Shown in pieces: positions 26,238 through 36,167 of a stretch of DNA of 64,000 nucleotides; the stretch's first letter is position 1, and the number at the start of each line of letters is the position of its first letter. A program made the position numbers and the translations under genes. This stretch comes from Acidimicrobiaceae bacterium (GTDB lineage: Bacteria > Actinomycetota > Acidimicrobiia > Acidimicrobiales > Aldehydirespiratoraceae): positions 55,438-119,437 of the forward strand of contig VYFQ01000007.1 of the NCBI GenBank assembly GCA_009842325.1, given 5' to 3'. The notes beneath the pieces are model-generated. The model was not told the origin of the DNA. It did no database searches and saw only the letters and a program-made list of their open reading frames with translations.

Positions 26238-28532
26238 ATGGCGGTGTTTGCTAGTACTCCGGTGGAGCTGATTGAGGGCGTTTACGCCACGCTGGACGAG
26301 CGGGTGGGGCGAGCCCGAGACAGTTTCGGGCGGCCGTTGACGCTGACCGAGAAGATCCTCGTCAACCATCTCGACCCGTCCGAGACCGGGGTCCCCGAGC
26401 GGGGCGTGTCGTACGTCGACCTGCGGCCCGACCGGGTGGCCATGCAGGACGCCACCGCCCAGATGGCCTGGCTGCAGTTCATGACCGCCGGGCTCGACGC
26501 GGTGCAGGTGCCCACCACCACCCACTGCGACCACCTGATCACCGCCCGCACCGACGCCAAGCGCGACCTGCTGGCCGCTCTGTCGGGCAACGACGAGGTG
26601 TACGACTTCCTGCACAGCGTGTCTGCCCGCTACGGCGCCGGGTTCTGGAAGCCCGGCTCGGGCATCATCCACCAGGTCGTGCTGGAGAATTACGCCTTCT
26701 GTGGCGGGATGATGATCGGCACCGACAGCCACACCCCCAACGCGGGCGGGCTGGCCATGGTGGCGGTGGGCGTGGGCGGAGCCGATGCAGTGGACGTCAT
26801 GACCGGGTTCCCGTGGAACGTGCGCTGGCCCAAGCTCATCGGCGTCCACCTCACCGGCGAGCTCAGCGGCTGGTCGGCCCCCAAGGACGTGATCCTGAAG
26901 GTGGCCGACATCCTCACCGTGGCGGGCGGCACCGGCGCCATCGTCGAGTACTTCGGGCCGGGGGCCCGCTCTCTGAGCGCCACCGGCAAGGCCACCATCT
27001 GCAACATGGGCGCCGAGATCGGCGCCACCACCTCGATCTTCGACTACGACGAGTCGATGGACCGCTACCTGCGGGCCACCGGCCGGGCCGACGCGGCCGA
27101 CCTGGCCGCCGCGGCGGCCGACCATCTCTGCGGCGACCCCGAGACCGAGGCCGACCCCGAGCGCTTCTACGACCGGGTGGTGGAGATCGACCTCGACGCC
27201 CTCGGACCCCACATCAACGGCCCCCACACCCCGGACCTGACCCGCGAGGTCGCCGATCTCGGCGAGGAGGCCCGCGACAACCAGTGGCCGCTCGAGATCA
27301 GCGCCGCCCTCATCGGCAGCTGCACCAACTCGTCTTACGAGGACATCACCCGGGCCGCCTCGATAGCCCGGGACGCGGCCACCAAGGGCCTGCGAGCCCG
27401 CACCCGGCTGCTGGTGACGCCGGGCTCCGAGCAGATCCGCTCCACCATCGTGCGCGACGGCCTGATGGACGACTTCGAGTCGCTGGGCGCCACCGTGCTG
27501 GCCAACGCCTGCGGACCCTGCATCGGCCAGTGGGACCGCTCCGGCGAGGAGGGCCACACACCGGGCCGGACCAACGTGATCGTCACCTCCTACAACCGCA
27601 ACTTCCCCAAGCGCAACGACGGCGATCCGGCCACGCTGGCCTTCGTCACCTCCCCCGAGACCGTGATCGCGCTGGCGCTGGCCGGCACCGTTGACTTCGA
27701 CCCGATCGGCGGCACCCTAACCAACGACCGCGGCGAGCCGGTGGCGCTGGCCGAGCCGTCCGGCATCGAGCTTCCCCCCGACGGGTTCGACCCCGGCGAG
27801 GACACGTTCGTGGCCCCGCCCGCCGACGGCTCGGCGGTCGACGTCCGGGTCTCGCCCGACTCCGAGCGCATCCAGCTCCTCGAGCCCTTCGCCCCCTGGG
27901 ACGGCAGCGACTACAAGGACCTGCCCGTGATCGCCAAGGCCAAGGGCAAGTGCACCACCGACCACATCTCCGCGGCCGGCCCGTGGCTGCGGTACCGGGG
28001 ACACCTGGAGAACATCTCCGGGAACCTGTACCTGGGCGTGGTCAACGGTTTCAACGGCTACGACGTCGGCCACGGCAAGAACCAGATCACCGGCGAGGTC
28101 CAGCCCCTGCCCGACATAGCCCGGGAGTACCACGAGGCCGGCCTGCGCTGGGTGTTCATCGGCGACTCCAACACCGGCGAGGGCTCCAGCCGGGAGCACG
28201 CCGCCATGGAGCCCCGGTTCCGGGGCTGCGTGCTGGCCCTGGCCCGCAGCTTCGCCCGCATCCACGAGACCAACCTCAAGAAGCAGGGCGTGCTGGCGCT
28301 GACGTTCGCCGACCCGGCCGACTACGAGCGCATCGGAGAGGACGACCGCATCGCGGTGCGCGGCCTGGCCGACCTGGCCCCGGATCAACCGGTGACGGTG
28401 GAGGTCACTGCGCCCGACGGCGCGGTCTGGGCCTTCGAGGCGCACCACACCCTCAGCGACGAGCAGATCGAGTGGTTCCGGGCCGGCAGCGCGCTGAACA
28501 TCATCCGCAGCCGAGCCGGCCGGCAGGCCTGA
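26238..28532 (+). CDS. acn: Aconitate hydratase (mitochondrial-type)
   Basis: A 764-residue aconitase. The three iron-sulfur cysteines are present: C362 in [10 protein letters not shown] and C425/C428 in [10 protein letters not shown]. Further family motifs are [18 protein letters not shown] and the swivel domain with [14 protein letters not shown]. It interconverts citrate and isocitrate through a [4Fe-4S] cluster in the cytoplasm. The length and motif spelling fit the mitochondrial-like bacterial aconitases rather than AcnB. Citrate synthase lies 2.6 kb downstream on the same strand. The ATG sits six bases from TAGGCT, suggesting a leaderless message. A terminator follows at 28579. Confidence 0.95.
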   Translation: MAVFASTPVELIEGVYATLDERVGRARDSFGRPLTLTEKILVNHLDPSETGVPERGVSYVDLRPDRVAMQDATAQMAWLQFMTAGLDAVQVPTTTHCDHLITARTDAKRDLLAALSGNDEVYDFLHSVSARYGAGFWKPGSGIIHQVVLENYAFCGGMMIGTDSHTPNAGGLAMVAVGVGGADAVDVMTGFPWNVRWPKLIGVHLTGELSGWSAPKDVILKVADILTVAGGTGAIVEYFGPGARSLSATGKATICNMGAEIGATTSIFDYDESMDRYLRATGRADAADLAAAAADHLCGDPETEADPERFYDRVVEIDLDALGPHINGPHTPDLTREVADLGEEARDNQWPLEISAALIGSCTNSSYEDITRAASIARDAATKGLRARTRLLVTPGSEQIRSTIVRDGLMDDFESLGATVLANACGPCIGQWDRSGEEGHTPGRTNVIVTSYNRNFPKRNDGDPATLAFVTSPETVIALALAGTVDFDPIGGTLTNDRGEPVALAEPSGIELPPDGFDPGEDTFVAPPADGSAVDVRVSPDSERIQLLEPFAPWDGSDYKDLPVIAKAKGKCTTDHISAAGPWLRYRGHLENISGNLYLGVVNGFNGYDVGHGKNQITGEVQPLPDIAREYHEAGLRWVFIGDSNTGEGSSREHAAMEPRFRGCVLALARSFARIHETNLKKQGVLALTFADPADYERIGEDDRIAVRGLADLAPDQPVTVEVTAPDGAVWAFEAHHTLSDEQIEWFRAGSALNIIRSRAGRQA

Positions 28533-28578
28533 GACGCACCACCACCCGTCGGCGGGGCAACCCGTCGCCACAAGACAG

Positions 28579-28619
28579 AAGCGGCTGATCTGGGGCGAGA
28601 CCAGCCGCTTCATTTTTTC
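28579..28619 (+). terminator. Rho-independent terminator after aconitase
   Basis: AAGCGGCTG (28579-28587) pairs perfectly with CAGCCGCTT (28602-28610) across a 14-base loop, followed by CA and six T (28613-28618). This ends the aconitase transcript before the LysR gene. Confidence 0.85.
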
Positions 28620-28745
28620 TTGGGCCGACCTTGGGGGGATCTCGACCCAAGTTGAGACCGGAGCGGCCTGCGAGGAGGAATACGCCTGCCGAACCGGAAT
28701 TGTGCTTCTATTCAACACCATCCGGAGCCGCCGGTAAATATCACT

Positions 28746-28775
28746 TTGACAGTTTGAATCGATAGTTCATATCAT
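28746..28775 (+). promoter_or_regulatory. LysR gene promoter with partial dyad
   Basis: A consensus -35 TTGACA (28746-28751) and a -10 TATCAT (28770-28775) are 18 bases apart, with the ATG 8 bases after the -10. An imperfect dyad (GAATCGAT...TCAATTC, 28756-28781) covers the -10, as expected for LysR autoregulation. Confidence 0.7.
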
Positions 28776-28783
28776 CAATTCCG

Positions 28784-29710
28784 ATGGACCTGAGGCAGCT
28801 CGACGTGCTCCTCGCGGTCGCCGAGCACCAGAGCTTCTCGGCCGCGGCCCGGGCCCTGCACACCGTGCAGTCCAACGTGTCCGCTCACATCGCTCAGCTC
28901 GAGCGGGAGGCGGGCGCGGTGCTGATCGACAGGGCCCGGCGATGTCTCACCCCGGAGGGTCAGGTCGTGGCCGACCGCGCCCGCCGCATCCAGCTGGAGA
29001 TGCGAGCCATCTCCGACGATCTGGGCGCCATGCAGGCGAACCTCAGCGGCACCGTGACCGTCGGAGTGATCGGGACGACCGCCCGATGGCTCGTCCCGCG
29101 CCTGCTGGACGAGACGAGCCGGCTGCATCCGCTCCTCGAGGTGATCGTCCTGGACGCCACCACAACCTCGCTCGTTCCCCTGCTCATCGAGAACCGCCTC
29201 GACCTGGCGGTGGTGAACCTTCCCGTCGACGATCCCGACATCGACACTGAGGACCTCTTCTCGGAGGACCGGGTGGTGATCGCCCCGGCCGGCCACGAGC
29301 TGGCCGACCGGGACCGCATCGACCTCGTGGATCTCGCCCGGCACGAGGTGCTGCTGCCCCCCAGGGGCACCGCCTTCCGCGACGAGGTCGACACCGACGC
29401 TCGGCGGGTCCACGTGGAGCTGCGCTGCCGGGCCGAGATCGACGGCCTGCGACTGCTGGCATCGCTGGCCTTCTCGGGTTTCGCGCCGGCTCTGCTGCCG
29501 GCCAGCGCCGCGCACGGCGTCCTCCAGGGAGACTGGCACAGCGTGAAGGTGGACCGCCTGAGCGCCCGCATCGTGGGGCTGGCCCGCAACCGCAGGACCG
29601 TGCCGGCCGCGCCGCCGCGCGCCGTGGGCGAGACGATCCGCTGGATCGTGCGGCAGGAGGCGGCGGCGCAGCCTTTCATCCACACCGTGGGCACCCGGCC
29701 GGCGCCATGA
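28784..29710 (+). CDS. LysR-family transcriptional regulator
   Basis: A 308-residue regulator. The N-terminal winged helix-turn-helix (MDLRQLDVLLAVAEHQSFS... through about residue 60) is followed by an effector-binding domain starting near residue 90 (GTVTVGVIG). It could bind a small metabolite and control a neighbouring unit. The downstream carboxyltransferase and citrate synthase genes and the upstream aconitase are candidates, but LysR targets are usually divergent and none is here. It has its own strong promoter with a dyad over the -10, which suggests autoregulation. The stop is 28-37 bases before the next gene. Confidence 0.9.
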   Translation: MDLRQLDVLLAVAEHQSFSAAARALHTVQSNVSAHIAQLEREAGAVLIDRARRCLTPEGQVVADRARRIQLEMRAISDDLGAMQANLSGTVTVGVIGTTARWLVPRLLDETSRLHPLLEVIVLDATTTSLVPLLIENRLDLAVVNLPVDDPDIDTEDLFSEDRVVIAPAGHELADRDRIDLVDLARHEVLLPPRGTAFRDEVDTDARRVHVELRCRAEIDGLRLLASLAFSGFAPALLPASAAHGVLQGDWHSVKVDRLSARIVGLARNRRTVPAAPPRAVGETIRWIVRQEAAAQPFIHTVGTRPAP

Positions 29711-29747
29711 CGGGGTCGATGGTGAACGACTCCCTACGATGAGCGAC

Positions 29748-31115
29748 GTGTCAGCTGCCTTCCAGGCGACCGCGGTCAACCTTCGGGCCGGATCCTCCGG
29801 GTTCGTTCGCAGCCGGGTGGCGACCCTCGGCGACCGCAGCGTGGTCGAGATCGACGCCCGCGGCGCCACCGATGAGCGCAGCGGGGCGCTGGCACCGGCC
29901 GACGGCCAGAGCATGGCCGCCGCCGCCCGTCTGGCCCGCACGCAGCGACTTCCGTTGCTGCTGAGGCTGGCCTCCTCGGGTGCCGACCTCAACGAGGGAG
30001 TCGACGCCCTGCACGGCTGGGCCACCGCGGCCACCGAGCTGGCTCGCTGCTCGGGAGTGGTGCCGGTGATCGTCGTGGCGGCCGGTCCCAACGTCTCCGG
30101 TCCGGCCCTGCTGCTGGGCCTGGCTGATTTCGTGGTGATGACCGCCGACGCCTACGCCTTCGTTGTCGGGCCGCGGATGGTGGAGCACTTCACCGGGATG
30201 CCCGTCGACCGCGCCGACCTGGGCGGCGCTGAGACTCACGCCGTGAGGTCCGGGGTGGCGAGCTTCGTGGCCTCCACCGACGCGGAGGCCGACGAGACCG
30301 CGGCCGAGCTTCTCAGCTACCTGCCGGACAGCAACGCCGTCGATCCGCCCGGCCGCACCTGCACCGATCCCGTCGACCGGTCGGTGCCCGAGGCGTTCGA
30401 CGTCCTGCCGGCCGAGTCGGGCGGCAGCTACGACGTGCGCGATGTGCTGATGGCCGTCGCCGATGACGGCGTGCTGCTGGAGCCGCACCCCTTCTGGGGC
30501 GCCAACCTGGTCACCGCCTTCGCCTCCTTCGGCGGCCGGCCGGTGGGGATCGTGGCCAACCAGCCCCAGTCTCTCGCCGGGACGCTCGACATAACCGGTT
30601 CCCGCAAGGGGGCCCGCTTCGTGGCGTTCTGCGACGCCTTCAACCTCCCGCTCGTCACCTTCGTGGACACGTCCGGCTTCTATCCGGGCAAGGACCTCGA
30701 GTGGCGGGGCATGATCCGCTACGGCGCGCAGATGGCCTTCGCCTACGCCCGGGCCACCGTGCCGCGGGTGAACGTCACCCTGCGCAAGTCCTACGGCGGC
30801 GCCTACATCGTCATGGACTCCAAGACGATGGGAAACGACCTGGCCCTGGCCTGGCCCACGGCCGAGATCGCGGTCATGGGCGCCAAGGGAGCGGTGGGGA
30901 TCCTTCACCGGTCGGCCACCGACGCCGAGAGGGCCGAGCTGGAGACGGCTTACGAGCAGCGGCTGCTCAACCCTTACATCGCGGCCGAGCGGGGCGCCAT
31001 CGACTCCGTGATCGAGCCGGCCGACACGAGGCGGGAGATCTGCGCCGCCCTGGATCTGCTGTCCGCCAAGCGTGAGCGGCTGCCGAAGCGCCGCCACGAC
31101 AACGCTCCCCTGTAA
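29748..31115 (+). CDS. Acyl-CoA carboxylase beta (carboxyltransferase) subunit-like protein
   Basis: About 455 residues of the biotin-dependent carboxyltransferase fold: the C-terminal half has FVDTSGFYPGKDLEWRGMIRYGAQ, RKSYGGAYIVMDSK and GAKGAVGILHR. The tail ends KRRHDNAPL like PccB/AccD proteins. The N-terminal half is shorter and less conserved than in PccB (about 510-530 residues), so it may be a divergent paralogue. It would transfer carboxyl from biotin to an acyl-CoA; an alpha/biotin subunit is not in the window. An ATG at 29739 overlaps a TACGAT box (29735-29740), and the GTG at 29748 is exactly 7 bases after that box, so 29748 is favoured; the two are in frame. Citrate synthase follows in the same direction after 11 bases. 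Confidence 0.82.
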   Translation: MSAAFQATAVNLRAGSSGFVRSRVATLGDRSVVEIDARGATDERSGALAPADGQSMAAAARLARTQRLPLLLRLASSGADLNEGVDALHGWATAATELARCSGVVPVIVVAAGPNVSGPALLLGLADFVVMTADAYAFVVGPRMVEHFTGMPVDRADLGGAETHAVRSGVASFVASTDAEADETAAELLSYLPDSNAVDPPGRTCTDPVDRSVPEAFDVLPAESGGSYDVRDVLMAVADDGVLLEPHPFWGANLVTAFASFGGRPVGIVANQPQSLAGTLDITGSRKGARFVAFCDAFNLPLVTFVDTSGFYPGKDLEWRGMIRYGAQMAFAYARATVPRVNVTLRKSYGGAYIVMDSKTMGNDLALAWPTAEIAVMGAKGAVGILHRSATDAERAELETAYEQRLLNPYIAAERGAIDSVIEPADTRREICAALDLLSAKRERLPKRRHDNAPL

Positions 31116-31126
31116 TCTGATCTTCG

Positions 31127-32392
31127 ATGGGGGAAAGCGTCACCATCACCGACAACCGCACCGGCCAGTCGATCGAGGTCCCGATCGTCGACGGCGGAGT
31201 CGATTCTTCTGCCTGGCGGAAGCTGCTCGGAGGCGTCTGGTTCTTCGATCCGGGGCTGGCCACCACCGCGGCCACGTCCAGCTCGGTGGCCGAGATCGAC
31301 GGCGAGGCCGGCATCCTGCGCTACCGCGGCTACCCCATCGAGCAGCTCGCCCAGCACAGCACGTTCCCGGAGGTCGCCTACCTGCTGGTGTACGGGGAGT
31401 TGCCCACGCAGCCCCAGCTCGACGAGTGGACCTACGAGATAACCCGCCACACGTTCATCCACGAGAACTTCCGCAAGCGCATCTTCGACGCCTTCCACTA
31501 CGACGCCCACCCGATGGGGCTGCTGACGTCGGGGGTTGCCGGCCTGTCCACCTTCTATCCGGAGGCCAAGGACATCTTCGACCCCGAGAACCGCCGGGCC
31601 CAGATCGTGCGGCTGATCGCCAAGATGCCCACGCTGGCCGCGGCGGCCTACCGCTTCTCGAGGGGACTGCCGTTCATCTTCCCCGACAACGCCGACGACT
31701 ACCCGACCCGCTTCCTGAAGATGATGTTCGACGTCGGCGGCGACTACCAGCCCGATCCGGCCCTTGTCCAGGCCATGCGGGTGCTGTTCATCCTGCACGC
31801 CGACCACGGCCAGAACTGCTCCACCACCGCGGCCCGGGTCGTCGGGTCGAGCCACGCCGACCCCTACACCGCCATCGCGGCCGGCTGCGCCGCCCTGTAC
31901 GGGCCGCTGCACGGAGGGGCGAACGAGGCCGTGATCAACATGCTGAACAAGATCGGCTCCTACGAGGAGGTCGACAGCTTCATCGCCAGCGTCAAGCGGG
32001 GCGGGCACCGGCTGATGGGCTTCGGGCACCGCGTGTACAAGAACTACGACCCGAGGGCGATGATCATCAAGACGGCCGCCCACGACGTGTTCAAGGTGAT
32101 CGGCAAGAACCCGCTGCTCGACATCGCCCTCAAGCTCGAGGAGGTCGCGCTGGCCGACGACTACTTCGTGAGCCGGCGGCTGTACCCGAACGTGGACTTC
32201 TACTCGGGCCTGATCTACCAGGCGCTGGGCTTCCCCACGAACATGTTCACCGTGCTGTTCGCCATCGGCCGCACGCCGGGATGGCTGGCTCACTGGAACG
32301 AGATGATCGAGCAGAACTCCCGCATCTACCGGCCCCGGCAGATCTACGTCGGCGCCCCGAAGCGGGACTACGTCCCGATGAAGGACCGCTAA
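31127..32392 (+). CDS. gltA: Citrate synthase
   Basis: A 421-residue citrate synthase. The catalytic residues are visible: H262 in LHGGANEAV, H301 in GFGHRVYKNYDPRA and D357 in VDFYSG. The N-terminal ILRYRGYPIEQLA and the C-terminal RPRQIYVG are standard. It condenses oxaloacetate and acetyl-CoA at the entry of the TCA cycle. A methylcitrate synthase role cannot be excluded, given the adjacent carboxyltransferase. The ATG is 8 bases after TAATCT (31113-31118), so it may have its own leaderless transcript besides read-through. It converges with the quinone oxidoreductase gene. Confidence 0.94.
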   Translation: MGESVTITDNRTGQSIEVPIVDGGVDSSAWRKLLGGVWFFDPGLATTAATSSSVAEIDGEAGILRYRGYPIEQLAQHSTFPEVAYLLVYGELPTQPQLDEWTYEITRHTFIHENFRKRIFDAFHYDAHPMGLLTSGVAGLSTFYPEAKDIFDPENRRAQIVRLIAKMPTLAAAAYRFSRGLPFIFPDNADDYPTRFLKMMFDVGGDYQPDPALVQAMRVLFILHADHGQNCSTTAARVVGSSHADPYTAIAAGCAALYGPLHGGANEAVINMLNKIGSYEEVDSFIASVKRGGHRLMGFGHRVYKNYDPRAMIIKTAAHDVFKVIGKNPLLDIALKLEEVALADDYFVSRRLYPNVDFYSGLIYQALGFPTNMFTVLFAIGRTPGWLAHWNEMIEQNSRIYRPRQIYVGAPKRDYVPMKDR

Positions 32393-32405
32393 GCCGGACT
32401 GACCG

Positions 32406-33389
32406 CTAAGCGGGGGACACGTCGAGGACGATCTTCCCGGCGTTGAGGTTGGCCTCCATGCGCTCGTGGGCGGCGGGCGCTTCGGCCAGCGGGAAGCGGC
32501 TGTCGATCACGGGGGCCATCGCCCCGGCCGCGACATGGGGCAGCATCTCGGCCGCGAACTGGCGGGTGACCGCGATCTTCTCCTCGATGGGGCGGGCCCG
32601 CAGGGTGGTGCCGATCAGGGCGGCCCGCTTGAGCATCAGCCCGGCCGGGTTGAACGGCACGGGCGTGCCGGCCATGGTGCCGACCTGGATGATGCGGCCG
32701 TTGGTGCGCAGGCACGACACGTTGCGGGGCAGGTAGTCGCCGCCGACCACGTCGAGGACCACGTCCACGCCGGCGCCGCCGGTGGCCGACTTGACTGCCT
32801 CGACGTAGTCCTCGGAGGCGTAGTCGATCACGAGGTCGGCTCCGAGCGCTTCGCAGACGTGGTGCTTGCCGGCGGAGGCGGTGACCGCGATGCGGGCGCC
32901 CATGGCCTTGGCGATCTGTATGGACGCGGTGCCGACGCCGGAGGCTCCGGCGTGGACCAGCGCCCACCGGCCGGTGGTCAGCCCGCCCTGGCGGACGAGG
33001 GCGTCCCAGGCGGTGATGTACACCTCGGGGAAGGCGCCGGCCGCGTCCAGCCCTAGGGCGTCGGGCACGGCCATGGCCTGGCGGTGGTGCACCACGACCC
33101 GCTCGGCGTAGCCGCCGCCCCCCACGATCCCCATGACGGCGTCGCCGACGGCGTGCTCGGTCACCCGCTCGCCTAGCGCGGCGACGCGGCCCGCGAACTC
33201 CAGGCCGGGGATCTCGTAGGTGGCGGGTGGTCCGGGGTAGAGGCCGCGGCGCTGCAGCGTGTCGGCCCGGTTGACCGCCGAGGTCACCACGTCCACCAGG
33301 ATCTCGGCGGGGCCGGGGACGGGGTCGGGCACCTCCTGGATGACCAGCACTTCGGGTCCGCCCTTGGCGGTCAGGACGACTGCTCGCAC
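32406..33389 (-). CDS. NAD(P)H:quinone oxidoreductase, zinc-free MDR family
   Basis: A 327-residue medium-chain reductase of the QOR/PIG3 type. It shows the N-terminal substrate domain (VTSAVNRADTLQRRG), the Rossmann motif HAGASGVGTASIQIAKAMGA and VVGGDYL. The catalytic zinc cysteines of alcohol dehydrogenases are absent. It reduces quinones with NADPH in the cytoplasm. The start is GTG at 33389 with GGAG about 9 bases upstream. It lies 13 bases downstream of aceK on the same strand, so the chorismate mutase, aceK and this gene are likely one operon. Confidence 0.88.
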   Translation of the reverse strand: MRAVVLTAKGGPEVLVIQEVPDPVPGPAEILVDVVTSAVNRADTLQRRGLYPGPPATYEIPGLEFAGRVAALGERVTEHAVGDAVMGIVGGGGYAERVVVHHRQAMAVPDALGLDAAGAFPEVYITAWDALVRQGGLTTGRWALVHAGASGVGTASIQIAKAMGARIAVTASAGKHHVCEALGADLVIDYASEDYVEAVKSATGGAGVDVVLDVVGGDYLPRNVSCLRTNGRIIQVGTMAGTPVPFNPAGLMLKRAALIGTTLRARPIEEKIAVTRQFAAEMLPHVAAGAMAPVIDSRFPLAEAPAAHERMEANLNAGKIVLDVSPA

Positions 33390-33402
33390 GATGGTTCTCC
33401 GA

Positions 33403-35151
33403 TCAGTCTGAGGATTGGTGGCCGGCGTACTGGTGGTGCAGGCGCACCGAGGCCGGGTAGGGGAACAGGTCGGGGATGTCGCCGGCCCGGTTGCGCTGCT
33501 TCATCGACTCCCAGAAGTCGAGGGTGGCGATCTCGGGATGGTGCTCGGCGAACACGGTGCCCACGATGGGCGGCGATCGCAGGTAGGTGGCGAACTCCTC
33601 GGGGAACACGTCGTCGGCGCCGACCGGGAACCAGGGCTGGTCGAGCATCTCGTCGAGGTCGTCGTCGGGCACGGGCAGGGCCCGGAAGTTCACCTCCGAC
33701 AGCAGGGCCAGCTCGTCGTAGTCGTAGAACACCACCGAGCCGAGCCGGGTGACGCCGAAGTTCTTGGGGAACAGGTCGCCGGGGAAGATGTTGGCCGCGG
33801 CGAGGTCCTTGATGGCGTTGCCGTAGTCGATGGCGGCCGCGACGGCCCGGTCGGGGGCCATCTCGCGCAGGTACAGGTCGAGCGGGTAGACGCGGCGCTC
33901 GGTGTAGACGTGGCCCAGAACTACCTCGGTGTCGGTGACCGACACCGTGCGGGAGCAGTCGCGGCGCAGTTCGTCGAGGAGGTCGTCGTCGAAGCGGTCC
34001 CGGGCGAAGGTGAGGTTCTCGAACTCCTGGGCGTCGACGAGCCGCCCCATGCGGTCGTATCCGAACACGAGCCGGTAGCGGCGTTTCACGTCCTCGGGGG
34101 TGGTCCGCTTGCTGGGCGGGAACCGGTCCTTGATCACTTTGAACACGACGTCGAACGACGGCAGCGCGAACACGGCCATGACGGTGCCGGCCGCGCCCCG
34201 GGACTGCTCGAACCGGGTGTTGGAGTGCTCCATGTGCCGGTACAGGGCGCGGAAGAGGTTGGTCTTGCCGTGCTGGGAGTACCCGAGCGACGTGTAGAGC
34301 TCGGCGACGGGCTTGACCGGCAGCATCGACTTGAGGAAGGCGACGACCGAGGCGGGGCGGGACGACAGCACGTGCATGTAGGAGCGGGCGTAGCTGAACA
34401 GCCGGCTGGCGGCGGGCTCGGTGAGGAGGGTGGCGTCGACGCGCACGCCCGAGTCGTCGTGGACGATCGGCAGGATGCAGGGCGACACCCGGTTGAGCCA
34501 GCGCAGCCGGCCGACGAGGTAGGCGCCCTTCTGGCGGTAGAACACCGGGTCGAGCATGTCGATGGCGTCGAGGTCGCGCCATGTGCCATCGAGGTAGCCG
34601 TCGATGCGGCCGGCGACGAGGGCGGCGTCGCGGGCGAGGTCGGCGAAGTGCGGGCCCAGCGGGCTGCGTTCGAGGATGGCTGCGACCGCTTCGACGGTGG
34701 AGTCGTGCACGTTGATGCTGCTGTGCTCCGGCCCGGTGTCGTCGCTGGCGGGCAGGGCGGTGGGGCCGAGCCAGATGAACTCCAGTTCCCGGTCGAGGCC
34801 GATGACGTCGAACAGGCGCCGGGTGACGGAGTTGTAGAAGGTCTCGGCCAGCTCTAGGTCGCCCCGGTCGGAGAGGTACTCGACGTAGCGGCGCTGGGCG
34901 TCGATCCAGGCGTGCCGGGCGCCGGCGTCGGGCAGTTGGGCGCGGCAGGCTTCGACGGTGTCGAGCACCGCGTCGGTGTGCAGGTTCAGGCGCTCGAAGG
35001 CGTCTTGGCGGTGTCCGTGCCAGTCGCCGGCGAGGAAGCGGCCCTCGGCTCGGGAGGTGACGGAGATGAAGTCGGTGTGGAAGGCCTCGAAGCGCTCGTA
35101 CAGGATGCGGGCCAGTGCTTCCTGCTTGTCCGGCTGGCTGGTCCCGACCAC
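33403..35151 (-). CDS. aceK: Isocitrate dehydrogenase kinase/phosphatase
   Basis: A 582-residue AceK, the same length as the Escherichia coli enzyme (578). Strongly conserved stretches are FKVIKDRFPPSK in the kinase ATP site, DAQEFENL, YGNAIKDLAAANIFPGDLF, KNFGVTRLGSVVFYDYDE, EVNFR and DVFPEEF. It phosphorylates and dephosphorylates isocitrate dehydrogenase and so splits flux between the TCA cycle and the glyoxylate bypass. No aceA or aceB is next to it, unlike the proteobacterial aceBAK operon. It starts with GTG 35151, 12 bases after the chorismate mutase stop. Its presence in an otherwise actinobacterial context is uncommon, but its GC-rich coding matches its surroundings. Confidence 0.95.
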   Translation of the reverse strand: MVGTSQPDKQEALARILYERFEAFHTDFISVTSRAEGRFLAGDWHGHRQDAFERLNLHTDAVLDTVEACRAQLPDAGARHAWIDAQRRYVEYLSDRGDLELAETFYNSVTRRLFDVIGLDRELEFIWLGPTALPASDDTGPEHSSINVHDSTVEAVAAILERSPLGPHFADLARDAALVAGRIDGYLDGTWRDLDAIDMLDPVFYRQKGAYLVGRLRWLNRVSPCILPIVHDDSGVRVDATLLTEPAASRLFSYARSYMHVLSSRPASVVAFLKSMLPVKPVAELYTSLGYSQHGKTNLFRALYRHMEHSNTRFEQSRGAAGTVMAVFALPSFDVVFKVIKDRFPPSKRTTPEDVKRRYRLVFGYDRMGRLVDAQEFENLTFARDRFDDDLLDELRRDCSRTVSVTDTEVVLGHVYTERRVYPLDLYLREMAPDRAVAAAIDYGNAIKDLAAANIFPGDLFPKNFGVTRLGSVVFYDYDELALLSEVNFRALPVPDDDLDEMLDQPWFPVGADDVFPEEFATYLRSPPIVGTVFAEHHPEIATLDFWESMKQRNRAGDIPDLFPYPASVRLHHQYAGHQSSD

Positions 35152-35163
35152 GGCGGGCGCGCC

Positions 35164-35475
35164 TCAGCCGTTCGGGGCGTCGTCGTCGCTGCGAGCCAGC
35201 TCGTGCTCGCGTCTCACCTCGGCGAACACGAGCCGCAGGAGCTTCTCGCTGAAGGCGGGGGCGAGACCGACGGAGGCGGCCACTTCCCGCAGCCGGACGA
35301 TCTGCTCCGCCTCGCGCTCGGGGTCCGCGGCCGGCAGCCCGACGCGGGCCTTGTGGATCCCGACCTGCCTGGTGATCGTGAACCTCTCGCCCAGCAGCGT
35401 CACCAGCGAGGCGTCGATGTCGTCGATGCTCGACCGGAATCCGGCCAGCGTCTCGTCCCCCGCACCCGCACTCAC
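35164..35475 (-). CDS. Chorismate mutase (AroQ type II)
   Basis: A 103-residue protein with the all-helical AroQ pattern: R-x2-IDDIDASLVTLLGERF in helix 1, VGIHKARVGLPAADPEREAEQ and a C-terminal helix FAEVRREHEL. It rearranges chorismate to prephenate for Phe/Tyr synthesis. The GTG at 35475 was chosen because homologous sequence starts there and TAGCTT (35484-35489) lies 8 bases upstream. The much longer frame overlaps the CcdA-like gene and was rejected. It is followed closely by aceK and the quinone oxidoreductase. Confidence 0.85.
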   Translation of the reverse strand: MSAGAGDETLAGFRSSIDDIDASLVTLLGERFTITRQVGIHKARVGLPAADPEREAEQIVRLREVAASVGLAPAFSEKLLRLVFAEVRREHELARSDDDAPNG

Positions 35476-35537
35476 AGCCAGCCAAGCTATCGCCGGGCAG
35501 GGACGGGAACGCAGAAGACCCCCGCGACGCGGCGAGG

Positions 35538-36137
35538 TCAGGCGTTGGTGGCTATTCGGTAGAGCTCGCCTACTAGGTCGTCGTAGCGGCCGGTGGCCAG
35601 GGTGATGGCGTAGGCCGCGCCGACCGCGCCGCCCACTGCGGCTACGGGTAGGCGGTCGAGGAACCGCTTGGTGGCGGGGAGGGCGTGGGGCAGTATCGCC
35701 AGCAGCAGGGCGGGCAGCAACGCGCCCAGCATGTAGACGAGCATCAGTCCGAGCGTTCGGGCCGCCTCGGTGCCGGTGTTGTTGAGGATCTCGCCCAGCT
35801 TGGGGCCTACGCACGGCTGCCAAAGCCATCCGGCCAGCGCGCCCGCCACTACGCCGGCTCCCGTCGCCGACAGCGACAACGGCCCCTTGGCGAGGTAGGC
35901 GATCACGAAGACCCCCGCGGCCAGCACCGTTGCCACCGGCACGGCCGTACCGGTTAGCTCCACATCCCAGTGGCCGGCGGCTCTGGCCCAGGTCAGCAGC
36001 GCGGCGCCGATCACATAGAACAGCGCCACCGTCAGTCTGGCCTTGCGGGCCACGAGTACCAGCGCCACCGCGGGCACGAGCATCACCAGCGTGCACGCCA
36101 CGCCGATGGCGCCCACTCCCTCCAGGAACGTCGCCAT
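35538..36137 (-). CDS. CcdA/DsbD-type membrane electron-transfer protein
   Basis: A 199-residue membrane protein with about six helices. The two cysteines expected of CcdA proteins are at C15 (helix 1, VACTLVMLVP) and C109 in the conserved WQPCVGPKLGEIL. CcdA moves reducing power across the membrane to extracytoplasmic thioredoxin-like partners for cytochrome c maturation or disulfide repair. The thioredoxin-like gene lies 30 bases upstream on the same strand. Together they match the two halves of actinobacterial DipZ, here as separate proteins. Confidence 0.83.
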   Translation of the reverse strand: MATFLEGVGAIGVACTLVMLVPAVALVLVARKARLTVALFYVIGAALLTWARAAGHWDVELTGTAVPVATVLAAGVFVIAYLAKGPLSLSATGAGVVAGALAGWLWQPCVGPKLGEILNNTGTEAARTLGLMLVYMLGALLPALLLAILPHALPATKRFLDRLPVAAVGGAVGAAYAITLATGRYDDLVGELYRIATNA

Positions 36138-36167
36138 CGCGATCAGCCGCTCCCGTGACCGATCCGG

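Noticed and set aside
35476..36096. N-terminal extension of chorismate mutase
   Set aside because: It overlaps the CcdA-like gene in another frame and has no homology; the 103-residue form is the normal AroQ length.
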